From: Leptobrachium leishanense
Taxonomy: Eukaryota > Chordata > Amphibia > Anura > Megophryidae
Assembly (NCBI GenBank): GCA_009667805.1
Contig: CM019075.1
Span: 20,643,615-20,707,614 of the forward strand
Direction: 5' to 3'
Length of the DNA: 64,000 nucleotides
Shown here: positions 22,925 to 33,572 of the stretch, one piece after another
How the letters are laid out: the number at the start of each line of letters is the position of its first letter
How positions within the stretch are numbered: the stretch's first letter is position 1
Notes under the pieces: generated by a model
Database searches by the model: none
Told to the model about the DNA's origin: nothing
The model's input: only the letters and a program-made list of their open reading frames with translations
Position numbers and translations under genes: made by a program

Positions 22925-24360
22925 TTATCCATGTGCTGGGGGACAGTATTCATGAGGTGGGGGCAGTATCCATGTGCTGGGGCAAATCCATGAGCTGGGG
23001 CAGTATCCATGTGCTGGGGCATATCCATGAGCTGGGGGACAGTATCCATGTGCTAGGGCATATCCATGAGCTGGGGGACAGTATCCATGAGCTGGGGGAC
23101 AGTATCCATGTGCTGGGGCATTATCCATGAGCTGGGGCATATCCATGAGCTGGGGCATTATCCATGAGCTGGGGCAGTATATCCATGAGCTGGGGCAGTA
23201 TAACCATGAGCTGGGGCAGTATATCCATGAGCTGGGGCAGTATCCATGTGCTGGGGCAGTATCCATGTGCTGGGGCAGTATCCATGTGCTGGGGCAATAT
23301 ATCCATGAGCTGGGGCAGTATCCATGTGCTGGGGCAGTATCCATGTGCTGGGGCAGTATCCATGAGCTGGGGCAAATCCATGAGCTGGGGCAATATCCAT
23401 GTGCTGGGGCAAATCCATGAGCTGGGGCAGTATCCATGAGCTGGGGCAGTATCCATGAGCTGGGGCAGTATCCATGTGCTGGGGCAAATCCATGTGCTGG
23501 GGCAGTATCCATGTGCTGGGGCAAATCCATGTGCTGGGGCAGTATATCCATGAGCTGGGGCAATATATCCATGTGCTGGGGCAGTATCCATGTGCTGGGG
23601 CAGTATCCATGAGCTGGGGCATTATCCATGAGCTGGGGCATATCCATGAGCTGGAGGCAAAATCCATGTGGTGGGGCAAATCCATGTGCTGGGGCATATC
23701 CATGAGCTGGGGCAGTATCCATGAGCTGGGGCGTATCCATGAGCTTGGGCAATATATCCATGAGCTGGGGCAATATATCCATGAGCTGCTGGGGCATATC
23801 CATGAGCTGCTGGGGCATATCCATGAGCTGCTGGGGCATATCCATGAGCTGCTGGGGCAAATCCATGAGCTGCTGGGGCAAATCCATGCGCTGGGGCAGT
23901 ATAACCATGAGCTGGGGCATATCCATGAGCTGGGGCAGCATCCATGGGCTGGGGCAAATCCATGTGCTGGGGCATATCCATGAGCTGGGGCATATCCATG
24001 AGCTGGGGCAGTATCCATGAGCTGGGGGGCATATCCATGAGCTGCTGGGGCATATCCATGAGCTGCTGGGACATATCCATGAGCTGCTGGGGCAGTATCC
24101 ATGAGCTGGGGCAGTATCCATGAGCTGGGACAGTATATCAATGAGAGGAGCTGGGGGCATAGCCATGAGAGGAGCTGGGGCAAAATCCATGAGAGGAGCT
24201 GGGGCAGTATATTCATGAGAGGAGCTGGGGCAGTATATCCATGAGAGGAGCTGGGGGCATAGCCATGAGAGGAGCTGGGGGCATAGCCATGAGAGGAGCT
24301 GGGGCAAAATCCATGAGAGCTGCTGGGGCATTATCCATGTGTGCTGGGGGCAGTATCCAT
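22925..24360. repeat. ~20-bp 'ccatgagctggggca' satellite, block 1a
   Basis: A tandem array whose units vary between 'atccatgagctggggcagt', 'atccatgtgctggggcaa', an insertion form with 'gagctgctggggca', and at the right 'atgagaggagctggggg'. All reading frames on the minus strand are long and repetitive (DMPQLMD, YCPSSWI types) and carry no domain. It ends at the solo LTR and resumes at 24919. Confidence 0.9.
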
Positions 24361-24365
24361 GTGTG

Positions 24366-24913
24366 TGTCACGATTCCCAGATCCCACCATGCAGTACTTA
24401 ATGCCCAACACTCCACAGAGCCCAGAAGCTACCAACAGAGTAGCTGTGAAAGATCTCTAACTGTCTGGTCCTTAGAATTGGTCAGGTAAACTAGCTAGAC
24501 AGAAAGGGTTAACAACACGGGGAGTAGTCAGCCGAGCCAGAATCAGGAATACAGAGTTCAGAATGGTCAAATGGAATAGCCGGGTCGATATCAGAGCAGT
24601 GGCGTAGTACAAGAAAATGGTCTAGGGCAACAGAAGGCAGAATAGTCAGAAACAAGCAGAGGTCAATAACGGGTTAATTCAATATAGCAGTCAGGTACAA
24701 GGAGCTCAGGTATGGATAACCACTATCTGGCAACTGCTGAGAAAACACTGAGGGTTTTTAAAGACCTTCACCAGGCCACGCCCCCCACTCAAGCCGCGCC
24801 TCATGCAACCACCTCCCTGCCTGTCTCCATTTAAACCAGGCATTGGTCAGTGAGCAGCATCAGACATGCTGCCCTCAAGCACACAGGTAGGGCTGGAAGC
24901 TCCCAACGTTACA
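24366..24913 (+). mobile_element. solo LTR in satellite
   Basis: A 548-bp segment starting TGTCACGATTCC and ending AACGTTACA. An exact 5-bp duplication GTGTG flanks it (24361-24365 and 24914-24918). TG...CA ends with a 5-bp duplication fit an LTR retrotransposon, and the absence of internal sequence fits a solo LTR. I cannot name the family. Confidence 0.75.
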
Positions 24914-24918
24914 GTGTG

Positions 24919-25215
24919 CTTGGGGCAGTATCATGTGTGTTGGGGGCATATCCATGAGAGCTGGGGCAATATCCATGTGTTAGCTGGTCTGGGGCAATAT
25001 ATCCATGTGTGAGCTGAGGCGCAATATATCCATGGGTGAGCTGGGGCAATATATATCCATGGGTGAGCTGCTGAGGGCAATATATATCCATGGGTGAGCT
25101 GCAGGGGGCAATATATAATTGTGAGCTGGGGCAATATATCCATATGTGAGCTGGGGGCAATATATATCCATGGATGAGCTGCTGGGGGCAATATATATCC
25201 ATGTGTGCTTTCACT
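24919..25215. repeat. 'ccatgagctggggca' satellite, block 1b
   Basis: Continues the array after the solo LTR, with longer units such as 'atatatccatgggtgagctg' followed by 'ctgagggcaat'. These resemble the units at 55668-56074 and 61419-61666 more than those of block 1a. Confidence 0.85.
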
Positions 25216-25457
25216 GCCTTCGAACAGGCATTGTACTTGCTGGCAGTTGGCAAAAAGTTGTGTGAGCATATGAGAGAGCTGCACAGCAATAAACCTCACA
25301 GTAATGTGCGCTGTGTGTATGAGCATTCAGTGTTATATGGGAGTACTGATTTAGGAATAAGAGTAGTTAAAAAAAAATCCGTAAAACTCGGGGGGGGGTG
25401 ACACCATAAGTTACCGCACCGGGTGACACCAACCCTAGTGACGCCACTGCTTGGATC

Positions 25458-26251
25458 CCCTAACATATATCCAAATGGATTTCTAAAAACAATGCATCAC
25501 CAAGACTTCCACATAAAGATATTGAAATATCTGTGGCATTCTGCTTATTGATAAATATTCATGGGGTGCACACCGCAAGCAGGGTGAGGTGCATGCTAAC
25601 AGTAGTTAAAGCTCGTGGATCGGTGTCAGTCTTCTCAAAAGACTGGTACAAAACACTATAGAGCAACAAAAGGAAGTGAACATGTACTTAATGCAAAATA
25701 AAGACCTTCCAGCTTCTCCCTCTGAGCTCATTTACACTGAATACATTTTACAACCTGTAAAGGGTACAAATAGATTTGCATTTTTTGTTCATTTTCATTT
25801 TTCCCGAAGATGAATGTATATATATATATTGTTTTCCGTACACGGTTTCAAAATGTCAAGATTTCAATCAGTGGATTGGAAATCTGTGTAGAAAGAAACA
25901 GCTTGCAGCGATACAAGGGCCCGGGTGGGGTGTTATTCTGCACGAAGGACACATGCAGGGCAGCCATCAGGGGGTAACAGCCCATGATATGTTCAGGGGC
26001 CCAGTGGCTGAAGGGGGCCCGGGCCCACTGTGTTACTTGTCGACGTGCCTATAACGGCCCATCCGTGTTAAACTGAACTGACCTATCAGGATACTAGGAA
26101 ATTTCCTGGTGGGCCGGGGCATCTGGGACTAGCAAAAGCACTCATAATACACATATCATACTACATTTCACTTTCAGGACCATGTTTAAAGCTCGGAACT
26201 GTCCATGGTTCTGCCACAATATATCCAATTCATTGCTGAACGCAGACAGAC
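25458..26251. other. unique DNA with hAT-like remnants
   Basis: No gene. A CAGGGCAGCCATCAGGGG motif at about 25958 followed by a GGCCC-rich stretch looks like the end of a hAT-like element, but no partner end was found. Confidence 0.35.
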
Positions 26252-26254
26252 TAA

Positions 26255-27154
26255 CAGGGTTATCCAAAGAGATTCGAATTGCTTGAGAAAGGTAACCGAA
26301 CGCTGAAAATCAGCGTTCGGTTACCTTTCCTGGCCATTCGGCTATCCAGAGAGCAGGCAATTCTCCAAATCCTGGCGAATTGCCTGAACATACGGTGCCT
26401 GTTCGGTCCCTGTTCGAGGGCAGTGAAATCCCCATCAAAAAGCACTGCTTCGTCTATTCAGAGAACACAAACCAGCAGTGAAAGGTTCCCCTAATGTCCT
26501 GCCATTCGGTGGTTTAATTCGGCAAATTTATTCAGGAGAATCCCATAGGCTTCAATGTTAAAAATATTCCCGTTTTAATTCAATATCTAATAAACCGTTC
26601 ATTATAAAATTCTGCAGCAAAAAGTCTCTTTATTTATAGATTTTTAGGATACTTTAAGCATTTTCTGAATTTTTTAAAAAAAAATTAAAAGTCCGATTTT
26701 TTTTTTTTTTTTTTTCAGTTTGCTTATTTTTTTTGTAACAGCCCTTTTTATTATCATTCCCTGGACCTCCTGTGAAAATTTCAGACATTTTCGCTCAGTA
26801 GTTTCTTTGCAAACAGCGTTTCATTTTCCCAGATTCATACAAATGGTTTTTCTAATTTATTCACTGCCTCGTCTACGTCACAGCTGCTTCGGCTCTGTGT
26901 GATTCGGCTCCTTTTCGGCTCCTGTTCGGCTCCTCTTCGAAGGTTAATCCAGATGTTTTTGCTTGTTTTCAGCGTGCATTCGGTTAGTTTTCGTCAGGTT
27001 TGCGGCAGCCTTTCCCTGCAATTCGGGGACCCTGTGCTGTTTGCTGAATACACCGCAGGGTCACCGAAATGCAATCGGCAAAAGGAACCGAATTGAAGAG
27101 AACGAAAAGTCACCGAACGTGCGGTGACTTTTCGAATCTCTTTGGATAACCCTG
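26255..27154 (+). mobile_element. Harbinger-like 900-bp element, copy 1
   Basis: The ends CAGGGTTATCCAAAGAG and CTCTTTGGATAACCCTG are perfectly complementary. TAA flanks both (26252-26254 and 27155-27157). Inside the termini is a second inverted motif ('gaacgctgaaaatcagcg', about 26293-26310). A T-run sits at about 26698-26715. It matches 57851-58735 in inverted orientation. No transposase is visible, so it is non-autonomous. Confidence 0.85.
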
Positions 27155-27157
27155 TAA

Positions 27158-27580
27158 GAAAATAATACAGCTGCATGCGTTCAGCAAAAAAAAAAAAAAA
27201 AACAACAACATCTGGCTATTACATTTAAATAAGTTAGGAAACCTAAAGTTTAACCCAAAAAATACCAAAAAAATAAACAAAATGGCTTATTGCTGCAATA
27301 CATACTCACCACCCAGGACATACTTGAAAACGAGAGAGAAATCTCAATGTATCCTTCCTGGTAAAATGCTTTCTCCAAAAAAAAATAAAAAAATTTAAAA
27401 TAATAAACAGTTTAATATTTAATAAAAAACACAATTTTTTTTTACGTTGGAAACTATGCTGGAAAAAAAACATGTTTCTTTAAAAAGAAGTTAGGAAACC
27501 TAAACTTTCACCCAAAAAATATACGTATGGAGACTTTCATTTTATTGGTAGTAATGTGTTTCCCTTTTTTTTTTTTTTTT
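27158..27580 (+). repeat. A/T-rich region with SINE tail fragment
   Basis: Positions 27299-27375 carry the plus-strand tail 'gaaatctcaatgtatccttc', inverted relative to the SINE that follows. 'aagttaggaaacctaaa' occurs twice (about 27229 and 27487) in direct orientation. The rest is A- and T-runs. Confidence 0.5.
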
Positions 27581-27778
27581 TGACAAAGTATTTTACCAGG
27601 AAGGATACATTGAGATTTCTCTCGTTTTCAAGTATGTCCTGGGTGGCGAGTATGTACCGTTAGGTGTCTTGCCCAAGGACACTTACTGGAGAGGTGCTCT
27701 TGCCGGGATCGAACCCATGTCTCCACAGTCTCTCTGCACGCAGAGCAGTGATGTTACCTCTACTCCACCCAGCCGGTG
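27581..27778 (-). mobile_element. tRNA-derived SINE (minus strand)
   Basis: On the minus strand there is an A-box-like 'tggagtagaggtaac' followed about 45 bp later by the B box 'gggttcgatccc', the internal Pol III promoter layout of tRNA-derived SINEs. The body continues with 'gtccttgggcaagacacc' and ends with the tail 'aaatctcaatgtatccttcc' near a T-run on the plus strand. I do not know the family name. Confidence 0.7.
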
Positions 27779-27952
27779 TTTCCAATTCTGAAATAACCAA
27801 TAAAAAAAGAAAATACGTCACAAAAACGAAGAAAAAACAAAATAACTCATTAAAACAGAATGCCGAATCAATCCAAAACGAATCAAAGCCAAACACAAAC
27901 CTGCCCGAAATGACCCGAAACGAAAAAAAAAAAAAAAAAACAGCAGGCACAT
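27779..27952. mobile_element. right-end fragment of TAGGGATGTGC hAT-like family
   Basis: This A-rich segment with 'cccgaaatgacccgaaacg' ends GCACATCCCTA, the same right terminus as the element at 3314-4184. The left end is not found; the SINE probably inserted into it. Confidence 0.45.
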
Positions 27953-28077
27953 CCCTAGTAAAAAGAAAACGAGCCGAACGGTTTTATTTTTTAATTACAT
28001 AAATACAGAAAAAATGGCGTCGCGCCAATACTCACCAGAGCGGCAGCAACTGCCAGGAGTAACAGCCCAGTTAATGT

Positions 28078-28397
28078 ATAAAACATAACAAGGAAAAAGA
28101 GTGTCATCTGCGCTCGTTTCTATGTGTTCCATGTACAACAAAAATGAACAACAAAAATAAAACCCACCATCTTTGCCTCTCCTTGGCTGAAAAGCAGCTG
28201 GAGGGGCTTGGAGCTGCTCAGTAGAGCGGCCTTTTGGTTACAATTGTTAGGTACTCACTCTGTAAAGAGGTGCCGTGAAGTGGCGACTGAGCTTACGTTG
28301 CAATGGCCATTGAAACAAACAAAAACCTCATTTTTGTTGTACATGGAACACATAGAAACGAGCGCAGATGACACTCTTTTTCCTTGTTATGTTTTAT
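28078..28397. repeat. perfect 70-bp inverted repeat element
   Basis: The arms 28078-28147 and 28328-28397 are exact reverse complements over 70 bases, with a 180-bp spacer. The arm starts ataaaacataacaagg and contains 'gtcatctgcgctcg'. The spacer shares the 'caatggccatt' core and 'gaagtggcg' stretch with the composite repeat at 2061-2640. It is probably a MITE with long terminal repeats. Confidence 0.8.
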
Positions 28398-29333
28398 TTT
28401 TTAATTAGTTTATGGAAATAGCCAGCTGAGGGAAGGTGTGGGGGGGGGGCGATTTCTGATGTCAGCCCTGGATTCGCGTGTTAGAATGTAGCAAGTGATC
28501 CGGCTGGTATACTCTTATCCCAGTCTATAACAGAGCGGCCAGTCATCGTTCAGGGAGGAGGGGGGGGGCAGGTGGTGTGTAAACCCTGGTCTCTAGATTG
28601 TAATGACACCAGAAATTAGCTGAGCACAATTAGCTCCAGGTCAGCAGAACGTTTCCGACTGATTTCAGCCTATTGATTTTTCTATCTCGGCAATCATCGC
28701 TGGAGTGCAACAAAACTTTCCATTCCTGCCCATTCGGCAACATCGCTCGCTGAATTATGTAGCTGAGAGAGGACTTGCACCCTCGTAAAAAGTGAATTTA
28801 ACGTTTGACAAGCTCGTTTTTTATCGTTCTATTTTTTTCCTCCGGAATTTCCGCTGTCATCTGAACTAATTCCCAGCCGTGATTGAGGAGGTGGGGTCCG
28901 ATGCGCTCGTTTTGGAAGTACCCGGTGTAGATCTCATCAAACACTCGGCAGAGCAGCACGCTGTTATGTCTGGGTAGCGCTCGCCATTAATGGGCATATT
29001 ACTTACACCTGCTTTTTGCAGCTGCTAATTGCCTTGTCTCCTCTTCTTTATTATATCTGTTTATGGTTATTGAATGTGGAGGGTGGGCGCCACGAGCAAA
29101 GCTTTCCTCCATTAATGTGCTGGAACGGTTCTGCTGTTAAATGACTCTTGCTACAATGTGTGACACTGTAACAGGCGCTCGCCTTGGAAAAGCAAGGAGC
29201 TGCCATCTTCATTTAGGGCAGGAACGGGCACCTGCGATGCGAGGGGGGGATAGACCCCCGCCGTGGGGTAAGTACATGAGAAACCGGTCATCCTAGTCTG
29301 CAGGATATATATCTAAAAGCTGGGGGAAACCCT
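28398..29333. other. unique DNA, candidate conserved non-coding island
   Basis: Non-repetitive, apart from G-runs at about 28440 and 28560. Positions 28600-29200 have balanced composition and motifs such as 'cacaattagctccagg', 'ctaattgccttgtctcc' and 'cattaatgggcatatta'. No open frame fits an exon. Confidence 0.35.
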
Positions 29334-29745
29334 TAAAGGGACATTACTTGTGCATTACAAATCACATTATAAAACTTTATAGACCACCTTATAAAACATG
29401 CTGCTGGTTTTTTTCTTTGTTTGAAGTAACTGCATGTAAAAAAAAAAAAACTAAATTTTATTCATCTCCCTACCATATTGTTGATTTTCCCCCCTCCATG
29501 ATGCCACATTTACCAAAGGTTCTTCCTTACTTTTGTGTTTTATCTAATCTACAGGATTTAACAGTTTAAAGAGATTGAGGAGGGACTGTTTAGATAAGGT
29601 CACAGGGGTGTTTAGATAATTTGATGAGATATAATTCCAACAGCACGAGACCGTTACATAAAGCGCCTTCATGTTCTGCCCATCAGAGGTGTTCCAGAAG
29701 ACATGGTGTAACTGGCCAGGTTTAATCACTTTTAATTTGTTTCCC
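29334..29745. repeat. TTAAAGGGA-ended dispersed repeat
   Basis: It begins TTAAAGGGACATTACTTGTG and shares 'tgcattacaaa', 'catgctgctggttt' and 'ttatctaatctac' with 34893-35575. A TTAAAGG terminus is typical of T2/Kolobok MITEs in frogs. The other end could not be placed. Confidence 0.5.
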
Positions 29746-30010
29746 TTATTTTTTCACAGAGAAGTGCAAATTTTAGACCAAAAAAGTTGAGCTGAAGGAT
29801 TGACACAGTTGAGAAAATGTTCTATTCGGCTGTGTTGGCCTATGACAGCAATGGCAACACGTGATGTCAGATGTGGGACTCCACCCCCCCCCACCCCGGG
29901 AAGGGAATACCCTATAAAAAGGAGTCTTTGGACCCCTGTATCTCTGGACTCCTAGACGCTAGAGGGTCATATTGAGGTATCGTTATAAAGGCTAGAGAAT
30001 GAGCAAGTTC

Positions 30011-30940
30011 CTTATAAAGGGAGAGGGGGAGAGAAAGGAGAGAAAGCGGGAGAGGGGGAGAGAAAGCGGGAGAGGGGGAGAAAGGGGGAGAGAGAGAAAG
30101 GGGAGAGAAAGCGGGAAAGGGGGAGAGAAAGGGGAGAGAAAAGGAGAAAGGGGGAGATAAAGGGGGAGATAAAGGGGGAGAGAAAGGGGGAGAGAGAAAG
30201 GGGGAGAGAAAAGGAGAAAGGGGGAGATAAAGGGGGAGAGAGAAAGGGGGAGAGAGAAAGGGGGAGAGAGGGGAGAGAGGGAGAGGGGAGAGAAGGGGGA
30301 GAGAAAGAGGGAGAGGGAGAGAAAGGGGGAGAGAGAAAGGGAGAGAAAAGGAGAAAGGGGGAGATAAAGGGGGAGAGAGAAAGGGGGAGAGAGAAAGGGG
30401 GAGAGAGAAAGGGGGAGAGAAAGGGGGAGAGGGGGAGAAAGGGGGAGAGGGAGAGAAGGGGGGAGAGGGGAGAGAAAGGGGGAGAGAAAGGGGGAGAGGG
30501 GAGAGAAAGGGGGAGAGAAAGGGGAGAGGGGAGATAAAGGAGAGGGGGAGAGGGGTGAGAAAGGTTGAGGGGGAGAGGGGGAGAAAGGGAGAGGGTGAGA
30601 AAGGGAGAGGGGGTGAGAAAGGGAGAGGGGGAGAGGGGGAGAAAGGGAGAGGGTGAGAAAGGGAGAGGGTGAGAAAGGGAGAGGGGGTGAGAAAGGGAGA
30701 GGGGGTGAGAAAGGGAGAGGGGGAGAGGGGGAGAAAGGAGAGGGTGAGAAAGGGAGAGGGGGTGAGAAGGGAGAGGGGAGAGAAAGGGAGAGGGTGAGAG
30801 AAAGGGAGAGGGAGAGAGGAGGAGAAAGGGAGAGGGGGTGAAAGGGAGAGGGGGTGAAAGGGAGAGGGGGTGAAAGGGAGAGGGGGAGAGAAAGGGAGAG
30901 AGGAGGAGAAAGCGAGAGGGGGAGATAGGGGGAGAGAGAT
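30011..30940. repeat. 930-bp purine tract
   Basis: Almost pure G+A on the plus strand, built from 'gggagagaaaggggga' variants with a few T interruptions (ggtgagaaa) in the right half. It could form triplex (H-DNA). The minus-strand open frames made of Ser/Pro/Leu/Phe are composition artefacts. Confidence 0.9.
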
Positions 30941-31628
30941 ACATGAAGAACAGCCCATTCCTTAAGAAGCTAAGGAAACACAAACAGGCATTTATTTATT
31001 TTTTATTCATAAAATAAGGAAATATGAAGCAATGAAACTCGGGTTTAAGAGCGAAAGAACAGCTTGTGCCGAGCCGGAGCCGCGCTTGGTTTTGGTTACC
31101 AGAGGATAAATTGTGAGAATAAAATGTGCACTTTCTGACACGGCACTCTGGAAATAATTACACTTTATTTTTTAGCGGTTGCTGAGCTGAGCCAGCAAAA
31201 TCAACATCTCCTCCTGAGGAAGCCAGAGTATCTGAGAGCTGTCAGTAATAGCCAGCGGATCCCGCTAATGAAGGGAACACGGGCTGAGATTAGTGAGGGC
31301 CATGGTCCGGGAGGACAGCGAGGAAGTGCTCGTATCGCCGTACAAATGTCAAATAATCCCCATGGCGCGGCCAAATAGGCAAGATTAACTGCATTGTCAA
31401 ATCGCCAGCCTTTCCCAAGATCCTGCTTATAAAGAAAATAAAAATAGAAGGGAAAAAAATATGGAATAAATCATTCTTAATAATAAAAAAGACCATTTCT
31501 GACACCTAGTCCTGAGCAATCATTAAAGGGCCACTACCACCAAAATATAAAATGTCCTTATTGTGTTTATGTGATGTTGCTGATATCTTACATCTGTTTG
31601 TTTTTATCTTATATGTTTAGTTAAGAAA
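30941..31628. other. unique DNA, candidate conserved non-coding island
   Basis: Positions 31030-31500 are non-repetitive with motifs such as 'gtcaaataatcccc' and 'cccgctaatgaagg'. At 31523 a TTAAAGGGCCACTACCACC sequence resembles a T2/Kolobok end without a partner. No coding signal is seen. Confidence 0.35.
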
Positions 31629-31735
31629 ATATTTTCCTCTATATGTGTCACTGGGTGCATCCATTGTGTGATATTTTCCTCTGTGTCACTGGGCGCATCC
31701 ATTGTGTGATATTTCCCTCTATATGTGTCACTGGA
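31629..31735 (-). repeat. inverted copies of the 42-bp satellite
   Basis: About two and a half units reading 'ctatatgtgtcactgggtgc' plus 'atccattgtgtgatatt'. This is the reverse complement of the array at 35699-36685, including the TATA-lacking short variant. It is directly joined to the 41-bp satellite array. Confidence 0.85.
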
Positions 31736-31739
31736 TATA

Positions 31740-33572
31740 CCCCCTGAATATATGGAGGAGCCCCTAAAAAGACACCCACACACCCTGAATATATGGAGGA
31801 GCCCCTAAAAAGACACCCGCACACCGTGAATATATGGAGGAGCCCCTAAAAAGACACCCGCACACCCTGAATATATGGAGGAGCCCCTAAAAAGACACCC
31901 GCACACCCTGAATATATGGAGGAGCCCCTAAAAAGACACCCACACACTGAATATATGGAGGAGCCCCTAAAAAGACACCCGCACACCGTGTGAATATATG
32001 GAGGAGCCCCTAAAAAGACACCCACACACCTGAATATATGGAGGAGCCCCTAAAAAGACACCCACACACTGAATATATGGAGGAGCCCCTAAAAAAGACA
32101 CCCGCACACCCTGAATATATGGAGGAGCCCCTAAAAAGACACTGCACACCCTGAATATATGGAGGAGCCCCTAAAAAGACACCCGCACACCCTGAATATA
32201 TGGAGGAGCCCCTAAAAAAGACACCCGCACACCCTGAATATATGGAGGAACCCCTAAAAAGACACCCGCACACCCTGAATATATGGAGGAGCCCCTAAAA
32301 AGACACCCACACACCCTGAATATATGGAGGACCCCTAAAAAGACACCCGCACACCCTGAATATATGGAGGAGCCCCTAAAAAGACACCCGCACACCCTGA
32401 ATATATGGAGGAGCCCCTAAAAAGACACCCGCACACCCTGAATATATGGAGGAGCCCCTAAAAAGACACCCGCACACCCTGAATATATGGAGGAGCCCCT
32501 AAAGACACCCGTACACCCTGAATATATGGAGGAGCCCCTAAAAAGACACCCGCACACCCTGAATATATGGAGGAACCCCTAAAAAGACACCCGCATATGG
32601 AGGAACCCCTAAAAAGACACCCGCACACCCGGAATATATGGAAGAACCCTAAAAAGACACCCGCACACCTGAATATATGGAGGAACCCCTAAAAAAGACA
32701 CCCGCTATATGGAGGAACCCCTAAAAAGACACCCGCACACCCGGAATATATGGAGGAGCCCCTAAAGACACCCGCACACCCTGAATATATGGAGGAGCCC
32801 CTAAAAAGACACCCACACCCTGAATATATGGAGGAGCTCCTAAAAAGACACCCACACACCCTGAATATATGGAGGAGCCCCTAAAAAGACACCCGCACAC
32901 CCTGAATATATGGAGGAGCCCCTAAAAAGACACCCACACCCTGAAATATATGAGGAGCCCCTAAAAAGACACCACACACACCCTGAATATGATGGAGGAG
33001 CCCCTAAAAAGACACCCGCACACCCTGAATATATGGAGAGCCCCTAAGACACCCACACACCCTGAATATATGGAGGCGAGCCCCTAAAGACACCACACAC
33101 CCTGAATATATGGAGGAGCCCTAAAAAGACACCCGCACACCCTGAATATATGGAGGAGCCCCTAAAAAGAAGACACCCGCACACCCTGAATATATGGAGG
33201 AGCCCCTAAAAAAGACACCCACACATCCTGAATATATAGGAGAGCCCCTAAAAACACACCCGCACACCCTGAATATATGGAGGAGCCCCTAGAAAAACCC
33301 ACCCCTGAATATATGGAGGAGCCCTTAAAAAGATACCCGCACACCCTGAATATATGGAGGAAGTCCCTTAAAAGACACCTGCACACCCTGAATATATGGA
33401 GGAGCCCCTAAAAAGACACCCGCACACCTTGAATATATGGAGGAACCCCTAACGACACCGGCACACCCTGAATATATGGAGGAGCCCCTAACAAGACACC
33501 CGCACACCCTGAATATATGGAGGAACCCCTAAAAAGACACCCGCACACCCTGAATATATGGAGGAGCCCAGA
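31740..33572. repeat. 41-bp satellite, block 2
   Basis: About 45 tandem units of the same 41-bp sequence as 17860-18537. The first two thirds are regular. Between about 32560 and 33460 there are many small indels (missing 'ccctga', lost A residues). Single-base length changes break any reading frame. No function is evident. Confidence 0.9.

Larger units (their letters stand above)
22650..25449. mobile_element. hAT-like element packed with satellite (copy 1)
   Basis: The left end is CAGTGGCGTCGTAACG and the right end CTAGTGACGCCACTG. The 8-bp duplication CTTGGATC is exact (22642-22649 and 25450-25457). Most of its 2.8 kb is a tandem array of a ~20-bp 'ccatgagctggggcagta' unit, interrupted by a solo LTR. 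Near the right end a non-repeat segment (cagcaataaacctcacagta) is shared with the left part of the element at 61228. No transposase remains. Confidence 0.85.

Noticed and set aside
22925..24331. 468-codon minus-strand frame of repeated Met-Asp-Pro-Gln type
   Set aside because: It is a translation of the ~20-bp satellite. Alternative frames are equally open and unit length changes shift the frame.
27664..28002. 112-codon plus-strand frame and 96-codon minus-strand frame
   Set aside because: The plus frame is the antisense of a SINE plus an A-rich transposon end; the minus frame is the matching T-rich shadow.
29912..30983. Ser/Pro/Leu-rich minus-strand frames of 348 and 323 codons
   Set aside because: A pure product of the GA/CT tract composition.
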